From Azadirachta indica (Eukaryota; Streptophyta; Magnoliopsida; Sapindales; Meliaceae), in assembly GCA_022749755.1 (NCBI GenBank), contig CM040450.1, forward strand, positions 6,066,913 to 6,130,912: a stretch of DNA of 64,000 nucleotides, in the 5' to 3' direction. Both the position numbers and the translations under genes were made by a program. Every line of letters starts with the position of its first letter. The stretch's first letter is position 1. The notes under the pieces are model-generated. The model was not told the DNA's origin, made no database searches, and was given only the letters and a program-made list of their open reading frames with translations. Of this stretch, positions 48,330 through 59,419 are shown piece by piece.

Positions 48330-48740
48330 GGCCTAGCCCACTAGGCTCACTACCAGACACCGTTATCTGGGGTACACGAAATTAGAGCACTGTCTCCCGA
48401 ATTTACTACGACACGTCGCCATCAGAATGACGTCAAACGTGTCAGTTGCGGTCGTACCTTTGGATGTCGGTCTCGTCAGGACGAGAGCTGGTCCTGCGTG
48501 ATTCAGTTGACAGAAAAACCATCAAAATAAAAAAGGATGTGGGGACCACAGCAAGGAAAGCGTTTGCGCGTTGCCACGTCATCAAGAATCATCAAGAATC
48601 TCTGTCGTTTTTGCTCCGGAGTAGACTTTGTACAGGGTGAAACGAAATCACGGACGTTGATAGTGACAACTCAAATTTTTTTAATTTTTATCCGGTGGGA
48701 CCAGGTTATTTTACTTGTACGAGACGCATCATCCTGATCG
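48330..48740. promoter_or_regulatory. Orphan GC-richer island with ACGT motifs
   Basis: It stands out from AT-rich surroundings. ACGT elements include ACACGTCG (48411), the palindrome TGACGTCA (48428-48435), AACGTGTC (48436-48443) and CCACGTCA (48574-48581), next to a direct repeat of ATCAAGAATC. The look is that of a stress-type promoter, yet no gene follows on either strand for several kilobases. Small frames here (48446-48737) have no family features. Confidence 0.45.
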
Positions 48741-48759
48741 CTGATCAATCCTTTTATGG

Positions 48760-49500
48760 TTACATTTTTGACTTACTTGCAATTTTGGTCTCTATTTATT
48801 TATTTATTTTTTTTCAAAAGTCTATGTTTTAGAATTTGTGACACCAAACGTGGAAAGAGACAGAAGTTGAGGGAAAAAGATGACGAATAATTTTTAAAAA
48901 ATTATTTTTTATGATTTATTTACAATTAAATCCACGTCAGTTTTAATTCTTCGAAAATGATTATAAGAAGAGATAAAAAGAGAGAAGACTAATGTTTTGG
49001 ATTTTGTGGGGTGAAATCAATTTTGTCACCTCGTTAGTTGCAAAGAGTCAATTTCAATTTTTGTAATTCAAACAAAAAATTTTATATAATTTTAAGACGT
49101 ATTTGATCTGTTAATCATACTTTTAATAATTATTTGCATGTATCAACACCACATCATTCTATATTGTCATTCATTTAGTAAGACTATTAATAATATTATT
49201 TAATTTTAAACGTAATTGATTTTGTCTTTTATAATGAAAATAAGTTGGTAGGATAGTTGATCCGCACCTTCTTTATTTTTTTTTTAATGTGTTAACAATT
49301 AAATTTTTTTATTTTATTTTTTTCATGTCATTTTCTATTACATAATCTTAATTTTATCTTATTTAAGACTAGCATTTATGATATTCGTAAAAAATTTTGT
49401 CATTTTTAATCTTCGATATATTTATTTTGATAGAATTCGATAGGGTTTAAGAATTTGTATGAGTATTGATCAAAAAATGTGGAGGGGATGATGTGTGAAA
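48760..49500. other. Intergenic, no gene seen
   Basis: AT-rich, with no coding or repeat structure that I can define. Confidence 0.5.
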
Positions 49501-49502
49501 AT

Positions 49503-50091
49503 TAAGGATGGCAAAATTTTTCATAAAGTCCTAAACTCATAAGATCTACTTCCAATGGAAAAAATTCAAGTAAATTTACAAGAAATAGGTTGGAAAATGA
49601 GAAGAAATTAATCCTATTAATGGGATAGGGATTGATATACCTTTTCCCACACCGCTTCCATTTCATTTTCTATTAAAACAAAAGATAAATATATTATATT
49701 TTATAAAATAAAATTTTATATATTTAAATATAATTTTATATTACAATTTTTAATATTATATATTATAATTAAATAATTAATAATAAAAAATTGTGTCATG
49801 AATTAATGTTATAAAAAATAAAATATACAAATAAAAAGTAAAAAATTAAAAATTAAAAAATTTTAAATTATATTTCTAATAATATATTAATAATTTTTTA
49901 TTTTAATTAATTAAAATTTTATTTTAATTTATAAAATAATATAAAATAAAAACACATTTTTTGTGGAGAAATTCTTCGTCCTTATCTCGTTAAATTTATT
50001 AAATAATAGAACAAAAAATGGGTCAAAATAAAAAACGAAACAAAAAATAGGATATGCCTATCCACTCCCACCTGGCCGGTTGCCATCCTTA
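49503..50091. mobile_element. Candidate non-autonomous hAT element, 589 bp
   Basis: The left end TAAGGATGGCAAAA and the reverse complement of the right end TAAGGATGGCAACC share a 12-base perfect inverted repeat, close to the TAGGGATGGCAA ends of many plant hAT elements. The interior is AT-rich with GGGATAGGGATTG-like phrases and no transposase. An 8-bp target duplication is not convincing. Confidence 0.6.
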
Positions 50092-50633
50092 GCAAATACG
50101 TGACATATGAGACATAAATATATCGAAGAAATTAAAGGCAGAAGGTTACGAGTCTCACGCTTCATGCACCTATCAAATAAATAATTTTAAAAGAAACTAA
50201 CTCTGTAATCACAGGCCATTAACTGTAAAGATATTAAATTTTGATTTGATGAGTTAGCAAAGTCCTAATAAATGCGTCACAATTTACAGGATGAAAGAGA
50301 AAAATCAAATTTAAAAACAGGATTATAAATGATATTTAAATTGAAAAAATTAACGATACTTATCTAAGAATAAATGAAGGACAAAAATCAAAATTTAAAA
50401 ATGAAAATAAAAAAAAAAGTCAAAAAAGGAGGGGGCATTGAGTGTACAGTGTCCCTTTCCCCGTGAATTTGGGATCTTTCAATGAAACCAATTCAATTTT
50501 AAATTTTGTTGGGTTTGGTGGCAGTTTCTTGACGTAATTTGGAAGCAAAAGTAAAAAACCTTGAGAGTAGGGCAAAGACAAGACAACAATACAATGTAAT
50601 GTAATGTAATGCAAATAAATGGATGAGGATTTG

Positions 50634-50667
<34 letters not shown>

Positions 50668-51240
50668 TTTAAGTTTCTAGGTAATAAAAAATGCCTTTTT
50701 TGGTAGAATTTTGCTAATGAAATCAAAGCTTAGTTTTGTATTTAAAGTTAAAACCATAGCAATAACTATTACTACGCTTTGGGAATGGCTTTGTACTTGT
50801 CCCCCTCTGTTTTTGCAGCTGCTTTTACCCTTTTGTTAAAACACTTCTTTTATGCAACCCTAAAGGTTTTAAGGATTTAAATTATCATAATTACGTCCCA
50901 TCTATTTTAAATTCATTCGTCGAAAGTCATATCTTACTTAAAGACATGATAAGACTTAATTTTAACGATACATGAGATGATTAACAATTAATTTTTGTAT
51001 TAGTTGAATTTGTGTAAGGATATATTTTCATTGAAAAACATTTTAAATTTCATATAATCTCGCTTTATATGAGTTGGCAAACTAATTTAGGTGTAAATTA
51101 GTCGTTTTTTTAATTAAAACAGAGGGAACTCTTTTAATTGGATGATACCATATTCTTTTGGGACACATCAAACCCAACGTTCAACTGTGTTTTCGGATTA
51201 ATAATACGGGCTAGCTAATTGCACCGAAAGAATTAAACAT
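50092..51240. other. Intergenic with SSRs
   Basis: Contains (TAATG)n at about 50591-50611 and (TATACA)n at 50633-50668. Short frames over the latter are products of the repeat. No gene. Confidence 0.55.
50633..50668. repeat. (TATACA)n microsatellite
   Basis: About six units of the hexamer, ending in ATATTT. Confidence 0.95.
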
Positions 51241-51270
51241 GAAATTGATGCTGGTGCAAGTACCAACGCA

Positions 51271-51305
51271 AAGAAGAAGAAGAAGAAGAAGAAGAAGAAG
51301 AAGAA
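51271..51305. repeat. (GAA)n microsatellite
   Basis: About eleven AAG/GAA units, 50 bases before the orphan ATG at 51354. Confidence 0.95.
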
Positions 51306-51353
51306 ACCAAATCCTGAGAAGCCGTTGATCAAACGGTTTCAGAAATATTTCAC

Positions 51354-51414
51354 ATGATCCCACCAAGGATCTGGTCGCCATGGATGCTCCTGCTTTGGGC
51401 TCTGTTCTTTGTCG
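51354..51414 (+). CDS. Orphan signal-peptide-like first exon (uncertain)
   Basis: Twenty codons starting MIPPRIWSPW and continuing MLLLWALFFV end at a good donor (GTCG|GTGAAC). The layout of a short basic start, a hydrophobic core and a splice donor resembles the first exon of a secreted or membrane protein gene. I could not find a following exon before the next gene, so this may be a gene fragment, a first exon with a long intron and decayed rest, or chance. Confidence 0.25.
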
Positions 51415-51631
51415 GTGAACTTACTCTACGTTTATTTAGTTTAATATCAAATTGCGTACTTCATCAATTAACTCAGTTCATATTGTTTTCTGAAACAAAT
51501 GAAATTCAGAAAATATGAAAACAAAACAAAATGAATAGTTTACGGGAAAGCCGCAGTCAAAAGGAAGACAAAAGGAAAACAGCACGGTCGTCCAAACGCC
51601 GCAACACATGCAAAGTAGCTGACGTTGGCCG

Positions 51632-51711
51632 CACGTGAATTCATTATTAACCCACCCCTCTTTTTCCATTCCTTAACTATCAACTGGGTCCCACCTACTC
51701 ACTCCCACGTG
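51632..51711. promoter_or_regulatory. Pair of G-boxes
   Basis: CACGTG at 51632-51637 (in GGCCGCACGTGAATTC) and 51706-51711 (in CCCACGTGCGG), 74 bases apart, preceded by TGACGTTGG. This could serve a gene on either side, but none starts nearby. The motifs are clear; the role is not. Confidence 0.4.
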
Positions 51712-51719
51712 CGGTTGTT

Positions 51720-52756
51720 TAACTTATTTGCTTTTAGTTTTAGAATGTGCTGTCTTCTGCGTTCCTCCTCCTCCTTTTGTTTTCTCGCATAAACAAATAA
51801 CTGTTGACTTTGTACAAACACTAAATTATTTAATTATTTAATTAATTAATTAATTAATTTTACAATCCCGATGATGCTTAAATTAATTAAATTGGATTAA
51901 TTTAATCCCACACTTGCGGCATCAGTTTGGGGAAGCAAATAAAGATGATTTAGTGTCGGTATTTTTATAAGTGAAGTTGTCAATTACACGTGGAAAGATT
52001 TTACTCGTCAGGAATCACTGTTGCTAATCTCTGAGAATCTGTTGTCGTGTGAAACATATTTGATTTGATACACCGATTTATTATTAGTCAACTGATTCAG
52101 TAATTTCATTTTTGGGGGTTGATTAGATGGATCGCTAACCGCATTGTGTTGTTCTGTTTCCTAATTCACGCACGGAACATTGCATTTTTTGGAAACTTTT
52201 TGTTATGTTTGATAGGGACATTTGATAGGAAAATGGTTAACTTAGTCAAGGAGTTAAGCCGCTGTTAGACGAAAGTAAAGGAAGAGGAAGGGGGTGTGTA
52301 CGTAATTATTGCGTGGCGCGAAATTCAGCCGTGGTTGGTTGGTTGGTTGGCTTTTACTATTTTATGTGGTTTCTGTTACCACCGCTTTGCTCTTTTTCAA
52401 AGAACAGAGATACGATTACAATGACAGTTATTGTCAGTTTCCAAGGCAACAACAACAACTATGTATATCAGTTTCAAACTTACAGCTGTAATTTGCATCA
52501 GCACTCGTATTTGTTGCGCATGCTGGAGGGAAAAAAAAAATGTGAAGGGGAGTGAACAGTTAACAAGAAAAAATTGAACTATTGCTTGAATAAGAGAAAC
52601 AAGAATCCGAGAGGATTTTTTTAGATTGAAAGTCGGAAAAAAATGGATCAGAGCAGCTTCTCAGACAACTTTTAAGAAGCATGAAAGGTCCGCAGGGAAA
52701 CAAAAGATTCAATCAACCGGCTGTACAATTGAAACCAAAGTTTATTTATATACTCT
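51720..52756. other. Intergenic and ARF 3' flank
   Basis: An (AATT)n run at about 51835-51860. Frames at 52309-52555 are short and without motifs. The last 100-250 bases are likely ARF 3' UTR. Confidence 0.5.
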
Positions 52757-55700
52757 CTACACTCCTACGTTGTCACTGCTTGAATCCATTAGAATTGTCA
52801 ACCTTCTAGCCGTTTTCATGAAATTTCTGCAACACAAAAAAGGAAACACTTTCAAATTAAACCACTCCCAGGGACATATAACCTTCTGATAATACGACAA
52901 ATTGATGGCAACAGAAAGGGATAAGACTCAAACCTGAATGGTTCTTCTCCTATTTGCTTGACTGCACCTGTAATGTCACGGTAAAGCACATGGCTCAGTG
53001 TCTCAGAATTTTCTATGCCGAACATGTCTGCTAGCTTTCTGTACAATTCATCATAAGATCCAAGCAATGAAAGGTCAAGAGTACGGCCTACGTCTTCTGA
53101 TTCCATGAATACTTTACAGTGACCTGTCTCTAAGTTGGGCTCAGTTTCTTGGCGATTATCCTTGTACCACTGGAAACCTTCACAGAATGTGCGCTCATGT
53201 AGGCCTTGTTGATGAAGTGCAGATCCAGAACCATCAGAAAAATTTGCCATCTTATCTAAATTCCCTTCTGAGGAACTATTTCCAGTAAGAACTGGTGAAA
53301 CTGTCTCACCAGAGCAGCTGAGTGACATCTGCTGTTCTGTGAGTATTGGCTGCCCAAAAAGTACAAGCTGGGGTGTCTTTACATCATCAGCTTTCTTTGA
53401 CGTTTGGGTAGAATGTGCCATGGTTAGCAAGCAAGAAACATTCTCACTCATGCTAGGCTTCTGGAAGATAGGGCTATTGGGAGCCCTTGTCTGTGTAGCA
53501 GCACGATCAAATGGCGGGAAACCAGCCGGAAACAGACCTGACTGCAGTTTATTGAGGTGGATATCTGATAAGGATAGACCATAGTGAGCATGCCTGGCTC
53601 CCTGCATGCCAGCAGGAGTGTTATCGGGTAGACACCCAAAAGGGCCGTTGGGCCCAAGGAGGTTGCCGGAAAATGTCGGCATCGGTAGTTGGCCGTCGAG
53701 GGGGAAATCTGGATTTTGTGGCAATCTGGATTTCTTCCTTGGTGGTGAGAAGGGGGATAGATGGATAGCGGGCATGTTTGATACCAGTTCCACCAGCCAT
53801 GGGCTAACGCGTTTCACATTTTGGAGCAAATCTGGTTCATCCCATGTAACCTGCAGCACATGTTCTAATGCGTATAAGAATAGATTGGTGGAAAGTTGAA
53901 ATATAACTGAACAAAAACTAAAGAAACAGAATGTAGTGCCCCATGTGAAATTTCCATCTAATTAAAAATATCAACTAGGAAAAACTAGTATGAACATGCC
54001 TTCAAAGACATTTGACCAGGTCTGAAAGAAAAATAAGGTAGTTGATAAGCATACGCTTAAGTAACCTTAATCAACTTAACAAAAAATATACTTAAGCCAA
54101 AAGTTGAACAAGTTTTATTGAAATGCATCAGCAAGACTCACAACTGAAATGCCCTCTTATCTATATCTATTGAAAGCTTTATCACAAATTGCTTAAATTA
54201 GAAAAAGACTCTGCTATTTATTAAATGACTTCAATCAGCAATTTCGCCCATCTTCACGTCCAAACCATTTATTCACAAAGCTCAGTGTGAACCACTTGCA
54301 GTGTATCTTAAAACATCAAAATAATTCACAGGTAATATAAAAAAAAGGAAAAAAAAAATGGCAACTTCCGGTCAATCACAAAGCACAAACAACAAAATCA
54401 TGGATGCACTTGAAATACCCCAAGAAAAAATAAAAAACAAAGGAACAGAGAAAATTTCATAGGAAGAAAACACAGGATGCAAAGAGGAAAGAGGAAAAAT
54501 GATTACTAAGTAAAGCTTATCAATCAAAGGTAGATGAATTGTTAGCGAAGTACTTAGAACTCATTAGCATCACATGGACCCAAAACTTTTGTACAAAGAA
54601 AAATATAAATTCAAAAAATAAAAATAAAAAAATTATGCAGATCAAGGCAGATGACTTTACCTGGAGAAGCCTCCAAGGCGAATCAGGCCAGTAAAGGGGA
54701 TCTGAAACCTGAACAGATGAAATAGTTCCCATAAACCAACTAATCCGAGAAGAATCCTCTGTTTCAAAGGCCATTTTAAACCTCATTCCGGAACACCATC
54801 TGATCTGCAATGCTGCTCTCACCATTGAGGCCTTCACACAAAACTCCGGAGTGCTAGCTCGGGGGTAGTATATGACCTCAAATGGCTGCCTATTAGCAGC
54901 AAGTGTTGCAGCTTCAATAACAGATTCAGGCCTCACTTTCCCCTTCCCCATCAAATTAGTTCCCATATTTGAGCTTGACCCATTGACATTTCCATTTCCA
55001 TTTCTCATTAACTTGCTATCATCCTCTCTCAGAAAGGCTGAAAAACCTCCATAAGGCGAAACACAATTCCCATTCCACCCTGAAGACACCTCTGGTCCAC
55101 CTCCAATTCCTCTCTTTGCACGGCGAATCCCAACACAAAGATCACCGTTTTCCGCCCTCAGAAAGACAATTGAATCCCCAGCAACAAGTTTCTTATGATT
55201 AACAAAAGTACTCCACCCAGTTGTCAACAAATGCCTTCTAGGCGTCCCTCTATATATATGCCTAAACTTCCATGTCTCACCATGAACATCCTTAGCAAGA
55301 ATGGTTTGGACAGGGGGATCGGCAGAGTAATCCAATCTGGGAAAGATTGTTTCTGCACAATATCTTGGAACAGAAAATCCTCCACCATTATTTGCATCTG
55401 ACTGTGTCAATGTCTTGGCAAACGACGCCGGTTTATCTTGGGATTCAGTGTTACGAATTCCAACAATTCCATCATCATCGAAATCAGGCTCATTATTACT
55501 AACTGGAATCAAATTAATTTTCGCATATACCTCATCAGTTTCAGGATCAGCCATGAATTTGATAGCTGAGACTCTACAGAGTACGTAAGGCGGAATTCTT
55601 TGACAGCTTCTGAAATCGACCGGCCCACAGGCGTGCTCCGCGTGGCCCTGGGGAAAGTAAAACACTTTGGAGTTCACCGGCGGCATTTGCACCATTCCTC

Positions 55701-55782
55701 CGGCGCAGGCATGCCATAGCTGAGAATCCAAGCACTTTTCCACCTCTTTTAGCTTCTCCTTTGAGTCCATAAAAGTAATCAT
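52757..55782 (-). CDS. ARF10/16: Auxin response factor, ARF10/16 clade (miR160 target)
   Basis: A nuclear DNA-binding repressor-type ARF. Exons in transcript order are 55782-54661, 53850-52934 and 52826-52757; they join in phase to 702 residues. The B3 domain spans about 121-224 (FAKTLTQSDANNGGGFSVPR, RHIYRGTPRRHLLTTGW) and the flanking ARF/dimerisation region about 290-374, ending WRLLQ. The middle region contains SPPRKK, the miR160 site at about residues 455-461, and LVLFGQPI. A C-terminal PB1 (Aux/IAA-type) domain begins near 619 (CKVFMESEDVGRTLDLS) and runs past the last junction into NFMKTARRLTIL. The start MITFMD is chosen because an in-frame ATG further up (55806) lies in a predicted leader intron. 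Clade members limit auxin output in root cap, leaf and seed development. The gene looks intact. Confidence 0.95.
53591..53611 (-). promoter_or_regulatory. miR160 target site in the ARF mRNA
   Basis: The plus strand here matches plant miR160 over 21 bases except one C for T, so the ARF mRNA (minus) pairs with miR160 at 20 positions plus one G:U wobble. The site encodes GMQGARHA in the middle region, as in other ARF10/16/17 genes, and directs transcript cleavage. Confidence 0.93.
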
Positions 55783-55788
55783 CTCGAC

Positions 55789-55958
55789 CTGTTCATAAAA
55801 GAACAAATCCCCTTCTTCTTCTTGACGCTTATTTCTTATTCAGTGCTGTAGAAACTACATAGATTACCAAATTAGACATTTTATTCACTAAATTGAAGAG
55901 AAAATAAAGGAGAACAAGAAATACAAATAACAAGAGTGGAATTTCAAGAACCTCATAC
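55789..55958 (-). other. Predicted 5' UTR intron of the ARF gene
   Basis: Donor GCAAG|GTATGAG and acceptor GAACAG|GTCGAG bound a 170-base intron ending six bases before the chosen ATG. This explains the open frame upstream of the true start. Confidence 0.65.
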
Positions 55959-56760
55959 CTTGCAAATTATGAATCTTTATGCCACATCTCCGCAGAAAGT
56001 GACGTACTTGCTTTGATTCTTCACTGTACAGCAAAAAAAAGCAGAACCCAGAAACGAAACTTTGTAACTCACAGAGACTCAACATTCCCAACCAAAAATT
56101 ACTTCAAATAAGGCTAATAAAGCTCCACATATCTCTCAATTCGGCCCTCAAACTTCATCACTCGGCAGCCCAAAAAACCCGACTGGTGTAAATTATGGAA
56201 CGGTATACAACTTCCATCAACAGGTTCAACCTCACAAACCCACCTCCAATGAAACTAACACCCTCTCAAAAATCCAAAACTTTGCACCCAAGACAAAAAC
56301 TGTCGAACAAGAGTCTTTACAAACAAAATCAAAGATCTATCACACTGTTACACTTCTCTCGATCCAAGAAAATAAAACTGTCAGTCAACTACACACAAAT
56401 CTCTACAACTAAACTGTCCCGGGATTCTCTTCTTTAAAAAAAAAAAAAAAAAAAAAAAGAATACAGAGTGATGAATCTTTCTGTTTCTCTTAGTTCAAAG
56501 ATTCAATCAAGAATCAGCCGACACAGAAGCAGATAAAAAGCCATAAGTCCGCACACACACACTCACACAGAAAGAAAGAGAACACCTTTTCGGTTCATGC
56601 AAGAGCCCAAAAAGCACACGCTTACGAAACTAAATAAGCTTTTTAACAGAGAAAGGGCAGGAGAAAACCTTTAAAAAGAAATTAAAAAGAAAAAAAATTC
56701 AAGTTGCACAGTACTGATAGTAGTAAATAATAGTAGTACTGTGGTTTATAATTTTTTTTT
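55959..56760 (-). promoter_or_regulatory. ARF leader and proximal promoter
   Basis: Upstream of the leader intron, with exon-like composition to about 56700, an A23 run at 56436-56458 and CA-rich stretches. The long 5' leader is typical of ARF genes. I could not fix the transcription start. The 80-codon plus-strand frame at 56195-56437 is not supported. Confidence 0.4.
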
Positions 56761-59100
56761 TTCAAAAAAATTTATTTAAGAACCTTTTTCTTCGGATCTG
56801 AAGAAACTCTGTGTATCTTCAGAAGCCAGCAAAACAACAAAGATTTTTAAGGAACCTATCCATTTTTATTTTTATATTTAATACTTTTAATAAAATATTT
56901 ATTTATGAATTCTCTTTCTGATTAATCTAACAAATAATTCTTGTTTTATTTATCGCGATATATTTTTTTAATGTCTCGCGAATTTACTGGTTGTTCTAAA
57001 AGCGAGGAAATGGTTAACCAAACAACTTAACCGTGGTTAGTGGGGTACGGAATTTTAAGTCAACTAAGGTTAATACTGAACTGTACAAGGGTTTGGAGTT
57101 TGTAAAGTTCATTAGAAACCGTTTGCTGTAGTTTCGTTTCTTGTTGGTGTAGGAGGCATTGGGTTTCCTCACTCTCTTTTAGGGGCGTGGGAGCACTCTC
57201 TGTGTGGGCTAAAATACAATTAATGGTTTTCTTGTGGTATAAGAAAAGAAAAATAGTTATATTTATCCTTTTATGATGCTCCTTGTGTAATACATATCTA
57301 AAATAAATTTTTAGTTGTGTATCTTTATAAATATTAAACTAATTCTCATTTAATCTATTTTAATTTAATATCTTATTTTTTCTATACACTAATAAATTTT
57401 ATCACATTAAAATTTATTTCTTTAAAATAAAAATATTGAATTTAAATTCAAAACAAAAAAATCATAAAAAAACAGAAACAAAAATCTAATACTACGAAAA
57501 ATTTTTTGATTCAATATGTCGTATTATTAATAACCAAATTCTATACCTAAGACACAAAATAACATTTTCACTTTACACAAACTCTTTCTGAAAGTAAGAA
57601 ATAAAAAAAATTAATTAACATTAAAAAATAAAATATTAAACACTTCATACAAACTGTATCTAAAAGTTAGAAATAGAAAACATTAACTCTTTATTTTCAA
57701 CAGGATAAGACCTACATAGGTGGAAAAAGGTTAGTTTCAACTTTATGAAAAAGATGAAATTTTTGATAGACACCAGGCATTATAGGTCTAATTGTATATA
57801 ACTTAGAGTTGGTTTGTTTGGTTTTTTTTTTATTGACTAAAAGAATTTTTCATGTTAAAAATATTTTTATTTCTTTTAACGTCTTTTTGTTGATAATGAA
57901 AAAAAGTTTTCAAAAGTTAAAATAGTTATTTTTCTTTATTTCAAAGATTTTAAGTTATTTTCTTATCATATAATTTTAAAATTTTATCTATTAAAATAAT
58001 TATATAATTTTTTTAAAAAATTATTCATAACAATTAAATAAATAATAATTTTTTATCGAAAACTTTACTTATAACAACAGTATTTGTAAAAGCTACATAT
58101 TTGTTTAACAACTTTTTATCTTATATATATTATTGAATCTTTTTCTCAATAAGGAGTAACAAATCTTTTAAAATATTTAAAATTTATAATTGCCTTTTTG
58201 TGAGTTATTTCTATAGTAATTCTTACTCAAATACAATCTTGATGGAAAGCATTCATTTACATACAATTTTAATAGCTATCGAACCGTTGAAGAAAAAAAT
58301 GTTAATATTCTAAAATAAAAAAAATAAGTTGATGTCAATATTTACTAATTTTCTCTTACATAATTACTGAAATTCTCTCGTATTATTAATAGTATTATAA
58401 GTTATGAAAGTTAATTTCTCAATAAGGGGTTTTTTTTTTTTTGGGTGTTGGAACTTGTTTGTTACGTACACAAGGATTTAATTGAAATAGGCTTTATTTC
58501 AGCCAAAAAAGTAAATATGCGATTGCAAATGATTCCTTTAACAGTATGTAATGCCAAATGATATCAAGGACCTGATTGTTTAAGGTAATCAAATTATATC
58601 TTGGATGTTATTTTACCAAAAATAGGGACCCGGTTGCCAAAAATTTGTGTTAAAAATTTCCACGCGATAGTATATGAATATGATATAAAATTTATTCTGA
58701 TTTGATAAAAATGAATTTGATATTATTTTTTATTAAAAAATTAAGTAAGAACATTCGTAACGGGTTAAATATTACATGGAATAATAACATTTCACTCCTT
58801 AACTTTGAGGAAATTACAAATCAGTACATAATAATTTTAATATTTAGCTCTTATCTTTTGTCTTTTAACTTTGCTTTTTATTACATACAACGGGGGATTA
58901 AAATGTTAAAATTAAGCAAACATAGTCTTAACTTATTATTTCATTAACATTTAGGGACACAATTATATTACCCCAATATTATTGTTTAAGGGTATTATTA
59001 CACGGTTAACGCATTTCGGATTTTTTCAATTTTTCATCAATAATATAAGAATTTTCATAATTTAAATAAAATTATTTAAAATGATAAAATCAGGAAAGAT
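56761..59100. other. AT-rich intergenic DNA
   Basis: No supported gene. The frame at 58702-58947 is an AT-rich chance frame. A MITE-like start (GAGTTGGTTTGTTTGGTTT, about 57807) lacks a matching end that I could find. Confidence 0.5.
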
Positions 59101-59115
59101 CATAAGATTTAAAAC

Positions 59116-59143
59116 GATCAGCACCACTCACGGGGTGCTGATC
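59116..59143. other. Perfect 10-bp GC-rich hairpin
   Basis: GATCAGCACC and GGTGCTGATC flank an 8-base loop in otherwise AT-rich DNA, immediately before a (TC)n/(TA)n microsatellite. Confidence 0.85.
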
Positions 59144-59187
59144 TCTCTCTCTCTCTCTCTCTCAATATATATATATATATATATATA
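59142..59187. repeat. (TC)n followed by (TA)n microsatellite
   Basis: About eleven TC units to 59163, then TA units to 59187. Confidence 0.95.
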
Positions 59188-59219
59188 AAAAGGGGAGAAA
59201 AAAAAATCAATAACCACTC

Positions 59220-59410
59220 AATTTTTTATATATTTTTACATTATTTATATACTATTTAATTTAAATATTTTCAAGTTTGAAATTGTATCTTTTATGTGTA
59301 CTAATTATATATTAATTATATGTATTAAATTTAATTTCAACCGTAAAAAATATATATAAATCTAATGGTTTATAAATTATATAAAAATTTATTTAGTTAT
59401 GGTTTATAAA
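59220..59410 (-). repeat. Dispersed AT-rich repeat, copy 3 (inverted)
   Basis: On the minus strand it reads ATTAGATTTATATATATTTTT, then GTTGAAATTAAATTTAATAC and ATATAATTAATATATAATT, matching copies 1 and 2. Confidence 0.5.
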
Positions 59411-59419
59411 TCTTAAACT

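Noticed and set aside
50479..50726. Overlapping minus-strand frames with MYMYMY or CICICI runs
   Set aside because: Translation of the TATACA microsatellite.
53591..53611. Possible miR160 gene on the plus strand
   Set aside because: The plus-strand match is simply the antisense of the ARF target site; there is no fold-back partner nearby.
53339..53899. Plus-strand frames and alternative minus frame over ARF exon 2
   Set aside because: Shadows of the ARF coding sequence.
58702..58947. 81-codon frame in AT-rich DNA
   Set aside because: Ile/Asn/Leu/Lys-rich composition expected by chance from AT-rich sequence; no motif.
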